From Micromonosporaceae bacterium KJ-029 (GTDB lineage: Bacteria; Actinomycetota; Actinomycetes; Mycobacteriales; Micromonosporaceae), in contig BIFP01000008.1 of NCBI GenBank assembly GCA_005402585.1, positions 620,001 through 684,000 of the forward strand: 64,000 nucleotides of DNA, written 5' to 3'. Shown piece by piece: positions 1-8,071 of the stretch. The position numbers were made by a program, and so were the translations under genes. The first letter of the stretch is position 1. Each line of letters starts with the position of its first letter. Under the pieces are notes generated by a model, which was not told the origin of the DNA, ran no database searches, and was given only the letters and a program-made list of their open reading frames with translations.

Positions 1-1
1 C

Positions 2-130
2 ATGCGGGTACCGAACACGCTGATGGCCGCCGCCGTACGCCGGTGCCTGGAGGTGCTCCCGCTGGAGGCCACCGTGGTCGGCGCCGCCCTCACCGACCAC
101 GCCCGCAACATCTCCCACCCCCTCCCTTGA
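2..130 (+). CDS. C-terminal end of an unidentified protein (partial)
   Basis: An open frame runs from the window edge to a TGA at 128-130. Third positions are almost all G or C (about 39 of 42 codons), which is the coding signature of this genome, so it is probably the tail of a gene entering from the left. The 42 visible residues (MRVPNTLMAA... ending SHPLP) contain no motif I recognise. An ATG sits at position 2, but nothing shows that it is the true start. It ends 11 bp before the convergent siderophore reductase gene, so a siderophore role is possible but unsupported. Confidence 0.5.
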   Translation: MRVPNTLMAAAVRRCLEVLPLEATVVGAALTDHARNISHPLP

Positions 131-140
131 CGGGTCGGGG

Positions 141-1046
141 TCAGGAGGGGTCGGCGCGGCCGTGGCGCCAGTAGCCCATGAAGGCCACCGCGCGTCGGTC
201 GAGGCCGCGTTCGGCGACCAGATGCCGGCGCAGGGTACGGATGACTGCCGCCTCCCCCGCCAGCCACGCGTAGAGCGGGGCCGTCGGGATCACGTCGGGC
301 ACCTCCCAGAGGATCTCGCGGTCCACGTCCACCTCGTCGACCGGCTCGGCGGCCGGCGACACGGTGCCGGTGAGCAGTTCCCCCGCCGCGGCGGTGACGG
401 CGGCGACCAGCCGGCTGCCGTGCGGGGCGGTGCCCCGGGGCAGCCAGGTCACCTCCACCCCGGGCGGCGATACCAACGGCAACGCGTCCTGTTCCGCCGG
501 CACCTCCAGCAGCACCCGGCCGTGCGCGTGCGACGGCAGCCGCTCGCAGATGCCGCTGATCGCCGGCACAGCCGTCTCGTCCCCGGCCAGCAGCAGGCAC
601 CCGGTCGACGGGGGCCGGAACTCGATCCCACCGTGATCGCCGCCGTACCCGGCGTCGGGACCAAGGATGGCGATCTCGTCGCCGAGCCGGACCTGCCGGG
701 CCCACCGGGTCGCCGGACCACCGTCGCCGTGCAGCACCAGGTCGACGTCCAGCTCGTTGAGCTGCGGCCGGACCGCCCGGGCGGTGTAGGTACGGATCGG
801 GTTACGCCGGTACTCCGGCAGCGCCCGCCACTGCGCGTACCAGTCCGGGCCCTGGGGCAGGTACACCCCGCGCTGGCCGGGCAACGGCAACGCCAACTTG
901 ATCCGCTGGTCGTAGCCGTTGTCGGCGAAGCGGTCCAGGTCCGGGCCGGTGAAGGTGACCCGGACGAAGGACGGGCTGAGCCGGCGTACCGCGCGGACCT
1001 CGACGGTGAACATCCGCCACGGTGCTACGGGCAGGGTGTTGATCAT
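141..1046 (-). CDS. Siderophore-interacting protein (FAD-dependent ferric-siderophore reductase)
   Basis: A 301-residue cytoplasmic flavoprotein of the SIP/ViuB family, which releases iron by reducing imported ferric siderophores with NAD(P)H. The N-terminal FAD-binding barrel shows RVTFTGPDL (29-37) and the flavin-contacting RTYTAR (85-90), then the [11 protein letters not shown] loop (107-117). The C-terminal NAD(P)-binding half has GDETAVPAI (155-163) and the family ending GYWRHGRAD. Length and motif order are those of a complete member. It is the last gene of the minus-strand iron uptake operon, 33 bp after the permease, so it should follow the iron box at 5045-5063. The exact siderophore cannot be told from sequence. 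Confidence 0.9.
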   Translation of the reverse strand: MINTLPVAPWRMFTVEVRAVRRLSPSFVRVTFTGPDLDRFADNGYDQRIKLALPLPGQRGVYLPQGPDWYAQWRALPEYRRNPIRTYTARAVRPQLNELDVDLVLHGDGGPATRWARQVRLGDEIAILGPDAGYGGDHGGIEFRPPSTGCLLLAGDETAVPAISGICERLPSHAHGRVLLEVPAEQDALPLVSPPGVEVTWLPRGTAPHGSRLVAAVTAAAGELLTGTVSPAAEPVDEVDVDREILWEVPDVIPTAPLYAWLAGEAAVIRTLRRHLVAERGLDRRAVAFMGYWRHGRADPS

Positions 1047-1079
1047 GGTGTCTCTCTCCTTGCGGACCGGATCGGAGGA

Positions 1080-3188
1080 CTACCGGGGTTGGGACGCCGA
1101 GGCGCGGGAACGCCACAGCAGCCAGACGAAGTACGGGGTGCCGACCATGGCGGTGACCAGGCCGGCGGGGATCTGTGCCGGGGCGATCAGGGTGCGGCCG
1201 AGGGTGTCGGCGAGGCTGACCAGAGCCGCACCGAGCAGTACGGCGACCGGAAGCACCCGGGCGTGCCGGCCGCCGACCAGCGCGCGGGCGGCGTGCGGGG
1301 CGACCAGCCCGACGAAACCGATCACGCCGACGGCGGAGACCGCGGTTGAGGTGAGCAGCGCCGCCGCGCCGAGTGCGAGCAGCCGGGTGCGTTCCAGCCG
1401 GACGCCGAGCACCCGTGGGGTGTCGTCGTCCAGCGTCATCAGGTCCAGTTCCCGCCGGGCGGCGACCACGGCCGGGGTGAGCACCAGCAGGGCGATCGCC
1501 ACCGGCAGCACCTGAGTTGCGGTACGGCCGTAGGTGGAGCCGGAGAGCCAGGTCAGGGCCTTGCCGGTGTTCCACGGGTCGAAGGCGACGATCAGGAAGG
1601 TGATCATCGCCATGCCACCCTGCCAGGCACCGAATCCGATCAGGACCAGCCGGTCGGAGCTGAGCCCGCCGCGCCAGGCCGCACCGTAGACGAGGGCGAA
1701 GGCCAGCATCGCGCCGAGGCCGGCCACGCCGGAGACGGCCCAGACGCCGGCCAGCGGCACGAAGGTGAGCAGCGAGACCGCGCCCAGCCCGGCGCCGGCG
1801 GTGATGCCGAGGATGCCGGGCTCGGCGAGCGGGTTGCGGCAGACCGCCTGCACGGTGGTGCCGGCGACCGCGAGGGCCGCACCGGCCAGCATCGCCGCGG
1901 CGACCCGGGGCCACCGCTGGTCCAGCACGAAGGTGTACGCCGGCCCGGTGGTCCCGTTGACCCAGTTGACGATGTCGCCGAGCAGCACCCAGGTGTCCCC
2001 GGCGAGCATGCCGAGCAGCATCGCGGCGGCGGTGACCGTACCGGCGACGGCGAGGACGGTGCGGTGCAGGGCCGCCGACCGGACCGCCACGTGGCCGGCG
2101 GGCGGGCGGCGGGTGGTGCCGGCGTCGCGGTGCCGGCGGGCCAGCCAGATCAGGATGGCCGCGCCGAGCAGGGTGGTCACCACGCCGGTGGGGATGTCGA
2201 CGCCGGCCTGCCCGCCCATCACGGCCCGCAGCAGCACGTCGGAGCCGAGCACGATGACCACTCCGGCGATTCCGGACAGTGGCAGGAGCACCCGGTGCCG
2301 GTGCACGCCGGGCACGACCGGGGCGAGCAGCCGGACGATCACCGGCGCGCAGAGGCCCACGAAGCCGACCGGGCCGGTGAGGGTGACCGCCGCGGCGGAC
2401 AGCAGTACGGCGAGCACCGTGACGACCAGCCGGGTACGCCGCACGTCCAGGCCGAGCACGGTGGCGGTGTCGTCGCCGAGGGCGAGGATGTCGAGCCGGT
2501 GACTGAGCAGCGTCAACGCCACGATGGCGGCACCGATCACCGGGGCGAGTTGGGTGAGCGTCCTCAGGTCGCTCTGCACCAGCGAGCCGTTGCCCCAGGC
2601 GAACAGGCCGATGGTGGCCTGTTCGAAGAGCAGGAGCAGCAGGGTGGTCACAGAACTGAGCGCCAGTGCGGTGGCCGAGCCGGCGAGGATCAGCCGGGTG
2701 GTGCCGGCCTGCCCACCGGCCGACATCGCCATCACCAGGCCGGCTGCGGCGAGTCCGCCGCAGAAGGCGAGGCCACCGGCCGGCAGGGCGGGCAGGGCGA
2801 TGCCGAACGCGGCGACCGACACGATGGCCAGGTGGGCGCCGGCGTTGACGGCGAGGGTGTCCGGCGAGGCGAGCGGGTTGCGGGCGATCGACTGCAGGGC
2901 GGCACCGGCGAAGCCGAGGGCGACGCCGATGGTCAGTCCGGCGAGCAGCCGGGGCAGCCGGGAGGCGATCAGCACCCGGGCCGTCTCGTCGTCGCCACCG
3001 GTCAGCAGGCGCAGCAGGTCGAGCGCGCCGACGGCGGAGGTGCCCTGGGTGAGGTGGACCGCCGCGACCACCAGCAGCAACACGGTGGCCGCGATGAAGG
3101 CGCCGGCGACGCGGGGGGCGGAGAGGCGCCCGGCCGGAGCCGGCCGGATGGCCGGCTCCGGGCGCGGGGGCGCGGTCAGCGCGGTCAC
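1080..3188 (-). CDS. Fused FecCD-type ferric-siderophore permease (FhuB-like double permease)
   Basis: A 702-residue inner-membrane protein made of two FecCD permease halves in tandem, each with many hydrophobic segments. The family signature appears twice: first half LQSIARNPLASPDTLAVNAG, second half VQAVCRNPLAEPGILGITAG. The coupling segment is also duplicated (LGLDVRRTR and LGVRLERTR), as is GFVGL..AP. Most systems use two separate subunits; this is the FhuB arrangement, so one polypeptide can form the whole channel. The start is a GTG at 3188 overlapping the stop of the binding-protein gene by four bases (GTGA), which implies translational coupling. It partners the ATPase at 4207-5040 and the lipoprotein at 3185-4168. 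Confidence 0.92.
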   Translation of the reverse strand: MTALTAPPRPEPAIRPAPAGRLSAPRVAGAFIAATVLLLVVAAVHLTQGTSAVGALDLLRLLTGGDDETARVLIASRLPRLLAGLTIGVALGFAGAALQSIARNPLASPDTLAVNAGAHLAIVSVAAFGIALPALPAGGLAFCGGLAAAGLVMAMSAGGQAGTTRLILAGSATALALSSVTTLLLLLFEQATIGLFAWGNGSLVQSDLRTLTQLAPVIGAAIVALTLLSHRLDILALGDDTATVLGLDVRRTRLVVTVLAVLLSAAAVTLTGPVGFVGLCAPVIVRLLAPVVPGVHRHRVLLPLSGIAGVVIVLGSDVLLRAVMGGQAGVDIPTGVVTTLLGAAILIWLARRHRDAGTTRRPPAGHVAVRSAALHRTVLAVAGTVTAAAMLLGMLAGDTWVLLGDIVNWVNGTTGPAYTFVLDQRWPRVAAAMLAGAALAVAGTTVQAVCRNPLAEPGILGITAGAGLGAVSLLTFVPLAGVWAVSGVAGLGAMLAFALVYGAAWRGGLSSDRLVLIGFGAWQGGMAMITFLIVAFDPWNTGKALTWLSGSTYGRTATQVLPVAIALLVLTPAVVAARRELDLMTLDDDTPRVLGVRLERTRLLALGAAALLTSTAVSAVGVIGFVGLVAPHAARALVGGRHARVLPVAVLLGAALVSLADTLGRTLIAPAQIPAGLVTAMVGTPYFVWLLWRSRASASQPR

Positions 3189-4168
3189 ACCGCGTAGGTG
3201 TTGACGAACTGTTCGATGTACTGCTTGCCGGAGAGCGGCCCGCCGAAGGTCCAGATGCCGTCGGGCATCCGGTGCAGGTTGCCCTGCTTGACGAAGGGCA
3301 GCGACTTCCAGATGGCGTTGCCGGTGAGACCGTCGGCAAAGACGTCGGTACCGTCCGAGGCGTTGTAGAAGAAGTGCAGGTCGGGGTTCTTGAGAACGGT
3401 CAAGCCCTCGACGTCGGTCTGGCCCAGGCCCCATGCCTCGTCGGTCTTGCCCTCCCAGGCGTTGGTGAGGCCGAGCTGGATGCCGATCTGGGAGACCAGT
3501 GCGCCCTGGCCGAACATCCGGATGCTGACCGTGCTGCCCTCCTGCCAGCCGTCGGCGATGGCAAACGGCTTGCCGGCCGCACCGGCGTCGGCGATCTTCT
3601 TCCTGCCCTCGGCGATGGCGGTGTCGAAGTCGGCGAGCAGCTTCTCCGCCTCGGCCGTCTTGCCGACCGCCTTGGCGATCATGTTCAGGTCCGTACGCAT
3701 CCGGCCGAGGTTGTCCGAGGCGTCGCTGCCCTTGGTGACGATGACCGGGACGTACCGCTCCAACTGGGTCACCAGGTTGGCGCCGCGGTCGTCCTCCATC
3801 ACCACCAGGTCGGGCTGCAGAGCGACGATCGAGTCGACGCTCGGCTCGCCCCGGGTACCCACGTCCTTGACGCTCGGGTCGAGCCTGGCGGCGCTGACCC
3901 AGGTGGCGTAGCCCTTGGTGTCGGCGACGCCGACCGGCATCACGCCGAGGCCGACCAGCATCTCGACCTCGCCCCACTCCAGGCCGACGACCTTGGTGGC
4001 GGGACGGTCGAGCTTCACCTCCTTGCCGCGGCTGTCGGTGACGGTGACCGGTCCACCGGCGGCGGGAGCGGAGGTCGCGGGCTCGGTCGGGTTCTCGGTG
4101 GTGCCGCAGGCGGCCAACAGCAGTGCGGTGGCGGCAGCGACCAGGGCGGTTACACGGGTTCGGAGCAT
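3185..4168 (-). CDS. Ferric-siderophore-binding lipoprotein of the ABC importer
   Basis: A 327-residue substrate-binding protein of the FecB/FepB (Peripla_BP_2) class. It begins with a lipoprotein signal peptide whose lipobox LLAAC puts the lipidated cysteine at residue 21, so the mature protein is anchored outside the membrane. The body has the two-lobe layout typical of the class, with conserved segments such as VVGLEWGEVEMLVGLG, DSIVALQPDLVV and the C-terminal WTFGGPLSGKQYIEQ. It captures the loaded siderophore and hands it to the double permease, whose GTG start overlaps its stop. The 38-bp gap from the upstream ATPase gene carries a weak purine-rich ribosome site. Confidence 0.9.
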   Translation of the reverse strand: MLRTRVTALVAAATALLLAACGTTENPTEPATSAPAAGGPVTVTDSRGKEVKLDRPATKVVGLEWGEVEMLVGLGVMPVGVADTKGYATWVSAARLDPSVKDVGTRGEPSVDSIVALQPDLVVMEDDRGANLVTQLERYVPVIVTKGSDASDNLGRMRTDLNMIAKAVGKTAEAEKLLADFDTAIAEGRKKIADAGAAGKPFAIADGWQEGSTVSIRMFGQGALVSQIGIQLGLTNAWEGKTDEAWGLGQTDVEGLTVLKNPDLHFFYNASDGTDVFADGLTGNAIWKSLPFVKQGNLHRMPDGIWTFGGPLSGKQYIEQFVNTYAV

Positions 4169-4206
4169 GATGTTCTTTCTCGGGTGCGGTTCGTGACTGT
4201 TCTGGT

Positions 4207-5040
4207 TCAGACCGGGATCCGGGTCAGGTGCCGACCGACAGGGCGGGTGGTCACCAGTCCGCTGAGCGGATCGGCGGTGACCTCGATGGCGATCCCGTAG
4301 GTCTCGGTCAGGTCCTGCTCGGTGAGGACCTCGGCCGGGGTGCCGGTGGCGCGGATCCGGCCGCCGTGCAGCAGGACCACCTCGTCGGCCACCGCGGCGG
4401 CCTGGTTGAGGTCGTGCAGCACGACGCCGACCGCGACGCCGTGGTCGTCGGCGAGGTCACGCATCAGGTCGAGGATCTCGACCTGATAGCGCAGGTCGAG
4501 GAAGGTGGTCGGTTCGTCGAGCAGCAGCACGGGGGTGTCCTGGGCCAGGCAGGTCGCCAACCAGACCCGTTGCAACTCGCCGCCGGACAGCTCGTCCACC
4601 GGCCGGTCGGCCATCGCGGTGACCCCGGTGACGTCCATCGCGCGAGCGACGGCGGTGGGCCCGTCGGGGTCGTGGGCGCTCCAGCGACCCCGGTACGGGT
4701 GGCGGCCGTAGCCGACCACGTCGCGGACGGTGACCCCGCTGGGCACCGGCCGGCTCTGAGCGAGCAGGGTGACCCGGCGGGCGAACTCCTTGGCCGGCAG
4801 GCCCGCCGCGGTGGCGCCGTCGGCGAAGTGCACCGCCCCACTGTCGATCGGGTGCAGCCGGGCGAGGGCCCGCAGCAGGGTTGACTTGCCGCTGCCGTTC
4901 GGTCCGACCAGGGCGGTCACCGCGCCGGGGCGCAGGGTGATCGCGGCACCGTGCACGACCGGAGTGCCGTGGTAGCCCAGGCGGAGATCGACCCCGCGGA
5001 GGCTCTGCTCGGCGCCGCCCGACGCCAGTCCGCTCGCCAT
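4207..5040 (-). CDS. Ferric-siderophore ABC transporter ATP-binding protein (FepC-like)
   Basis: A 277-residue cytoplasmic ATPase that powers siderophore import. All nucleotide-site motifs are visible: Walker A GPNGSGKST (46-54), Q-loop Q95, signature LSGGE (151-155), Walker B VLLLDEP (171-177) and the switch histidine H209 in VVLHDLNQA, the form typical of FepC/FhuC proteins. It is the first gene of the minus-strand operon ATPase, binding protein, permease, reductase. Its ATG lies only 4 bp from the iron box, and no clear ribosome site separates them, so the transcript may be leaderless or nearly so. Confidence 0.93.
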   Translation of the reverse strand: MASGLASGGAEQSLRGVDLRLGYHGTPVVHGAAITLRPGAVTALVGPNGSGKSTLLRALARLHPIDSGAVHFADGATAAGLPAKEFARRVTLLAQSRPVPSGVTVRDVVGYGRHPYRGRWSAHDPDGPTAVARAMDVTGVTAMADRPVDELSGGELQRVWLATCLAQDTPVLLLDEPTTFLDLRYQVEILDLMRDLADDHGVAVGVVLHDLNQAAAVADEVVLLHGGRIRATGTPAEVLTEQDLTETYGIAIEVTADPLSGLVTTRPVGRHLTRIPV

Positions 5041-5044
5041 GCGG

Positions 5045-5063
5045 TTAGGTTAACCTAACCTAA
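5045..5063 (-). promoter_or_regulatory. Iron box (DmdR/IdeR-type operator) with candidate promoter
   Basis: TTAGGTTAACCTAACCTAA is a 19-bp palindromic element that closely matches the actinobacterial iron box bound by iron-loaded DtxR-family repressors (IdeR, DmdR1). On the minus strand a TTGACG (5069-5074) lies 16 bp upstream of TAACCT inside the box, giving a plausible -35/-10 pair. Repressor binding would therefore cover the -10 region. The first codon of the ATPase gene follows immediately, so the whole uptake operon down to position 141 should be switched on by iron starvation. Confidence 0.88.
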
Positions 5064-5352
5064 CTTGCCGTCAAGCGCGGGTCCCGGTCGCCGTCCACCT
5101 ACCGGGTGACGGCAACACCGCAGGTGGACAGGGCTCTATGCGACGCCGGAAACACCACAGGCCACTCCTGGTGGACGCCGCACTCCCCGTCCCGATGCGA
5201 CGGTCGAGGTGGGTGCCGCCCCGGCACTGCCGGGCGGGCGACGCGAAACGGTACCGGGGTGGGACGACAGACCCACGGAAGCAGCGGTAGCGTTGCGCGT
5301 CACCGCCGCCGGGCCGCCGGTATGGCGCTCGCGATCGTACGGAGGATGGGGC

Positions 5353-7053
5353 ATGTCCATCGGCGAGGAGCCGTTCGCAGCCCGCGACGACCTGGCCTCG
5401 CGGCCGAACTTCGAGGTCACCCTGCGCGGGTACGAGAAACGGCAGGTCGACCGCTACTGCGACCAGGTGGAGAGCCGGCTCGCCGTGGCCTCGGCCGAGC
5501 GGGACCGGGCCTCGGCGCAGGTGCGTGACCTCAACGGCAAGCTCCAGACGTTCCAGGGCGAGGTGGCGGAGCTGCGACAGCGGCCCGCGCAGATGGACCG
5601 GGCGTCGTTCCGGGACCTCGGCCCGATGGTCGACCAGATCCTGGACCTCGCCGAGAAGCAGGCCGGAGCGATCGTCGAGACCGCCACCCAGCGGGCCGCC
5701 AAACTCCAGGCGGAGGCGGAGAAGACGCTCGCCAACGCGCGGGAGCGGACCGTCAAGGCGCTGGCGGACCTCGACGAGGAACTGGCCGGCCGACGGGCCG
5801 AGCACGAGAAGACGTACGGCGAGCTGCGGGCGGCGGCCGACGCCGAGCTGACCGAGACCCGCGAGCGGGCCGACAAGCTGCGCGCCGAGGGGGAGGCCGC
5901 ACACGAACGCGCCCAGCAGGAGGCGCAGAAGATCAGCGAGCAGTGCCGCCAGCAGGTCGAGCAGGCGCGGGCGGCGGCCGAGGCGCTGACCACCTCCGCA
6001 CGTACCCAGATCCACCAGGAGATCCAGGCGGCCCGGTCGAAGAGCCAGCAGGAGCTGGCCCAGTGGCGGTCCACTGTCGAGGAGGAGCTGGCGGAGCGGC
6101 GCTCCGCCGCCGAGGAGGACCTGACCGAGCAGCGGGCGGCGGCCGAACGCGAGTTGGCCGCCCAGCGGTCCGCCGCGGAGCAGCGGGTCAGCTCGATGAT
6201 CGCGGACGCGCAGCAGTACTCCGCGGAGATCCGCAAGCGGGCCGACGAGCAGGCAACCGAGGTGCGCAAGCACAGTGACGAGCAGGCCGCTGTCGCCCAG
6301 GAGCAGCTCAACGCCGTACAGCTGGAGGTCGGCCAGCAGCAGGAGGCGTTGGTCCGCGTGCGGGAGGAACTGGACAGCGCCCAGCAGGATCTCGACGAGG
6401 CGCGGCGGGACAAGGACGCCACCGACGCCGAGCTGACCCGGTTGCGGCAGCAGGTGGAGGAGACCGGCCGGGAACTCGCGGCGGAGGGCCGGCGGCTGGA
6501 CGAGATGCGTCGCGCCGCCGAGGCGGCCGAGCGGCACGCCAAGGAGACCCGGGCGCGGGTGCAACGGGAGGCCAAGCGGGTCGCCGACCTGGCGGCCGCA
6601 GCCGTGATGGCCGCCGCGGCCGGCGGCGGCGAGACCGCCGAGTACCCGGTGGTGGCCGCCCGCGCCGGAGCCGCCCGGACCGGCGGGGAACCGGGCGCGG
6701 CGGCCGGCGGAGGAACGCGGCCCGGCGACGGTGAGGCCGAGGGGGCCGCCGGCCCGGCGGGCGCCGACCGGCCCGAGCCGGACGCGGACCGGACGATGGC
6801 CGAAAGCGCCAACTCGCCCACCCAGGAACTGGACGGCGTCGCAGCCGGCCGGCTCGGCCACCCGCAGCCCGAAGCCGCCGGGCGCGGGGCGCAGGACCCG
6901 GTCGCCCGCGCCGCGGCGGCGGTGGCGGCCGGTGGGCCGGGTGGTATCGACTGGTTCGCCGGCCAGCAGGCCCCAGGACAGGGCGACGAGACGGAACGGC
7001 CGGAGGCCACGGGAACCGACGCCGACCGGGCTCCCGAGCCCGCGCCACACTGA
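5353..7053 (+). CDS. DivIVA-domain coiled-coil protein
   Basis: A 566-residue protein. Residues 18-50 (PNFEVTLRGYEKRQVDRYCD...) match the N-terminal DivIVA/Wag31-type membrane-binding segment. From about 40 to 435 it is an almost unbroken heptad-rich coiled coil with many Ala, Glu, Gln and Arg. The last 130 residues are a disordered Ala/Gly/Pro/Glu-rich tail. The start at 5353 is chosen because GGAGGA (5341-5346) sits 6 bases ahead and the DivIVA motif then lies at the usual distance from the N-terminus. Such proteins organise polar growth, division or cytoskeleton-like filaments in actinomycetes. It stands alone on the plus strand, divergent from the iron operon. Confidence 0.83.
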   Translation: MSIGEEPFAARDDLASRPNFEVTLRGYEKRQVDRYCDQVESRLAVASAERDRASAQVRDLNGKLQTFQGEVAELRQRPAQMDRASFRDLGPMVDQILDLAEKQAGAIVETATQRAAKLQAEAEKTLANARERTVKALADLDEELAGRRAEHEKTYGELRAAADAELTETRERADKLRAEGEAAHERAQQEAQKISEQCRQQVEQARAAAEALTTSARTQIHQEIQAARSKSQQELAQWRSTVEEELAERRSAAEEDLTEQRAAAERELAAQRSAAEQRVSSMIADAQQYSAEIRKRADEQATEVRKHSDEQAAVAQEQLNAVQLEVGQQQEALVRVREELDSAQQDLDEARRDKDATDAELTRLRQQVEETGRELAAEGRRLDEMRRAAEAAERHAKETRARVQREAKRVADLAAAAVMAAAAGGGETAEYPVVAARAGAARTGGEPGAAAGGGTRPGDGEAEGAAGPAGADRPEPDADRTMAESANSPTQELDGVAAGRLGHPQPEAAGRGAQDPVARAAAAVAAGGPGGIDWFAGQQAPGQGDETERPEATGTDADRAPEPAPH

Positions 7054-7099
7054 CCTCGCGCCACCCGCGACCTTCTACCGCGGCGTGACGATCACACCG

Positions 7100-7759
7100 T
7101 CAGAACGGACGACGCGGCAACCAGCCGAGGAAGCGGTTGCGAGCACGGGTCAGCGGCAGGCCGGGCAGGTCCCGCGTGGCCGCGACCAGGCACGAACCCA
7201 GGTAGACCGCGAGCGCGGCGCGGGCTCCCCCGAACTCGGCCAGCAACTGGCTCTGCTTGACCGCGCACGGCCACTCCAGGCCGCACCCCGTACAGGTCCA
7301 GTCCGGCGGCGAGGGCAGGTGCTCCGGCGGCCTCGCCGCCGAACGGTAGCGGCCGGTGGCGCTGTTGCGCCGGTTCGCCGGGGTACGCACCCGGACCGGG
7401 TCGCCGGACGCCGGACGCCGAGGGGTGAACAGTTCCCTGCGCGCCAACCCGAACGCGCCGCCGACCCGCACCAGTGCGTCCGGTCCCGGGCGGTGACCGA
7501 CCAGGGCGCCCAGCACGTGGTGGCCCAGCAGGTCGAAAGCGTCGGGTCCGAGGCCGAGATCCCGGCACAACGCGATGAGCCGCGACGGCGCCACCATGCG
7601 CTGCGCCACCAGGGCGGCGCTCAGCACGTCCCGCACACCGTCGCCGAGCGCGGCCAGCCGGGTGCCCAGGACGCCGGTCAGGATTACCTCCCCGGCGATC
7701 CGCCGGAGCGCCTCGGCCGTCGCCCGGCGGACGATGTCAGTCGGTTCCCTGGTCTCCAA
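7100..7759 (-). CDS. Hypothetical protein with C-terminal CxxC...WPC segment
   Basis: A 219-residue protein of unknown function. The N-terminal half is helical and Ala/Leu/Arg-rich. Between about 145 and 205 lies WTCTGCGLEWPC followed by a leucine-rich helix and YLGSCLVAATRDLP. This resembles small Micromonosporaceae proteins with the pattern W-C-x(n)-WPC...YL...A..D, some of which are loosely labelled flavin reductase; the present protein shows no flavin motif. The three clustered cysteines could bind a metal or form a disulfide. The only usable start is TTG at 7759. It ends convergently, 46 bp from the coiled-coil gene, and has no operon partner. Confidence 0.6.
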   Translation of the reverse strand: METREPTDIVRRATAEALRRIAGEVILTGVLGTRLAALGDGVRDVLSAALVAQRMVAPSRLIALCRDLGLGPDAFDLLGHHVLGALVGHRPGPDALVRVGGAFGLARRELFTPRRPASGDPVRVRTPANRRNSATGRYRSAARPPEHLPSPPDWTCTGCGLEWPCAVKQSQLLAEFGGARAALAVYLGSCLVAATRDLPGLPLTRARNRFLGWLPRRPF

Positions 7760-8071
7760 CGCACCCCACCCCTTCGCCCGTCCGGTCGATCAGCTACCTC
7801 TCGTTCGACACCCGTCGCATCACCAAGGCCACGATCGTCGGCCGGCCCGACGTACGCGCCGGCCGGGACGCGCTGGCCCGGAACGGGGCCTCTGCCGTCG
7901 GCAACGAGCGATGTCCCCCCGACGCGACGCGTATCTCAGAAACACCGTGGGATTTCTCCCGGTGGATGCCGTCGGGCGGGGATCCTGACCGACCAAGCCT
8001 GGGTCGACCGCCGACGGCGGGTCGCCGTCCGCACGATGGCCGCCGTCCGCGGGCGGTGCCAGAATCGCCCC
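7760..8071. other. 312-bp intergenic region between divergent genes
   Basis: This stretch separates a minus-strand hypothetical gene from the plus-strand LuxR-type regulator, so it should hold promoters for both. I could not identify a convincing -10/-35 pair, palindrome or terminator. Short reading frames here lack consistent third-position bias. Confidence 0.4.

Noticed and set aside
802-3339. 845-codon open frame on the minus strand, overlapping the permease and reductase genes
   Set aside because: Its product is almost only Arg, Pro, Ala and Gly without domains. It is an out-of-frame reading of the FecCD permease gene, which has clear motifs.
6731-8071. Upstream extension of the LuxR-type regulator
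   Set aside because: The open frame continues into the coiled-coil gene, but homology starts at the ATG at 8072 and the upstream part is Arg/Pro-rich shadow coding.
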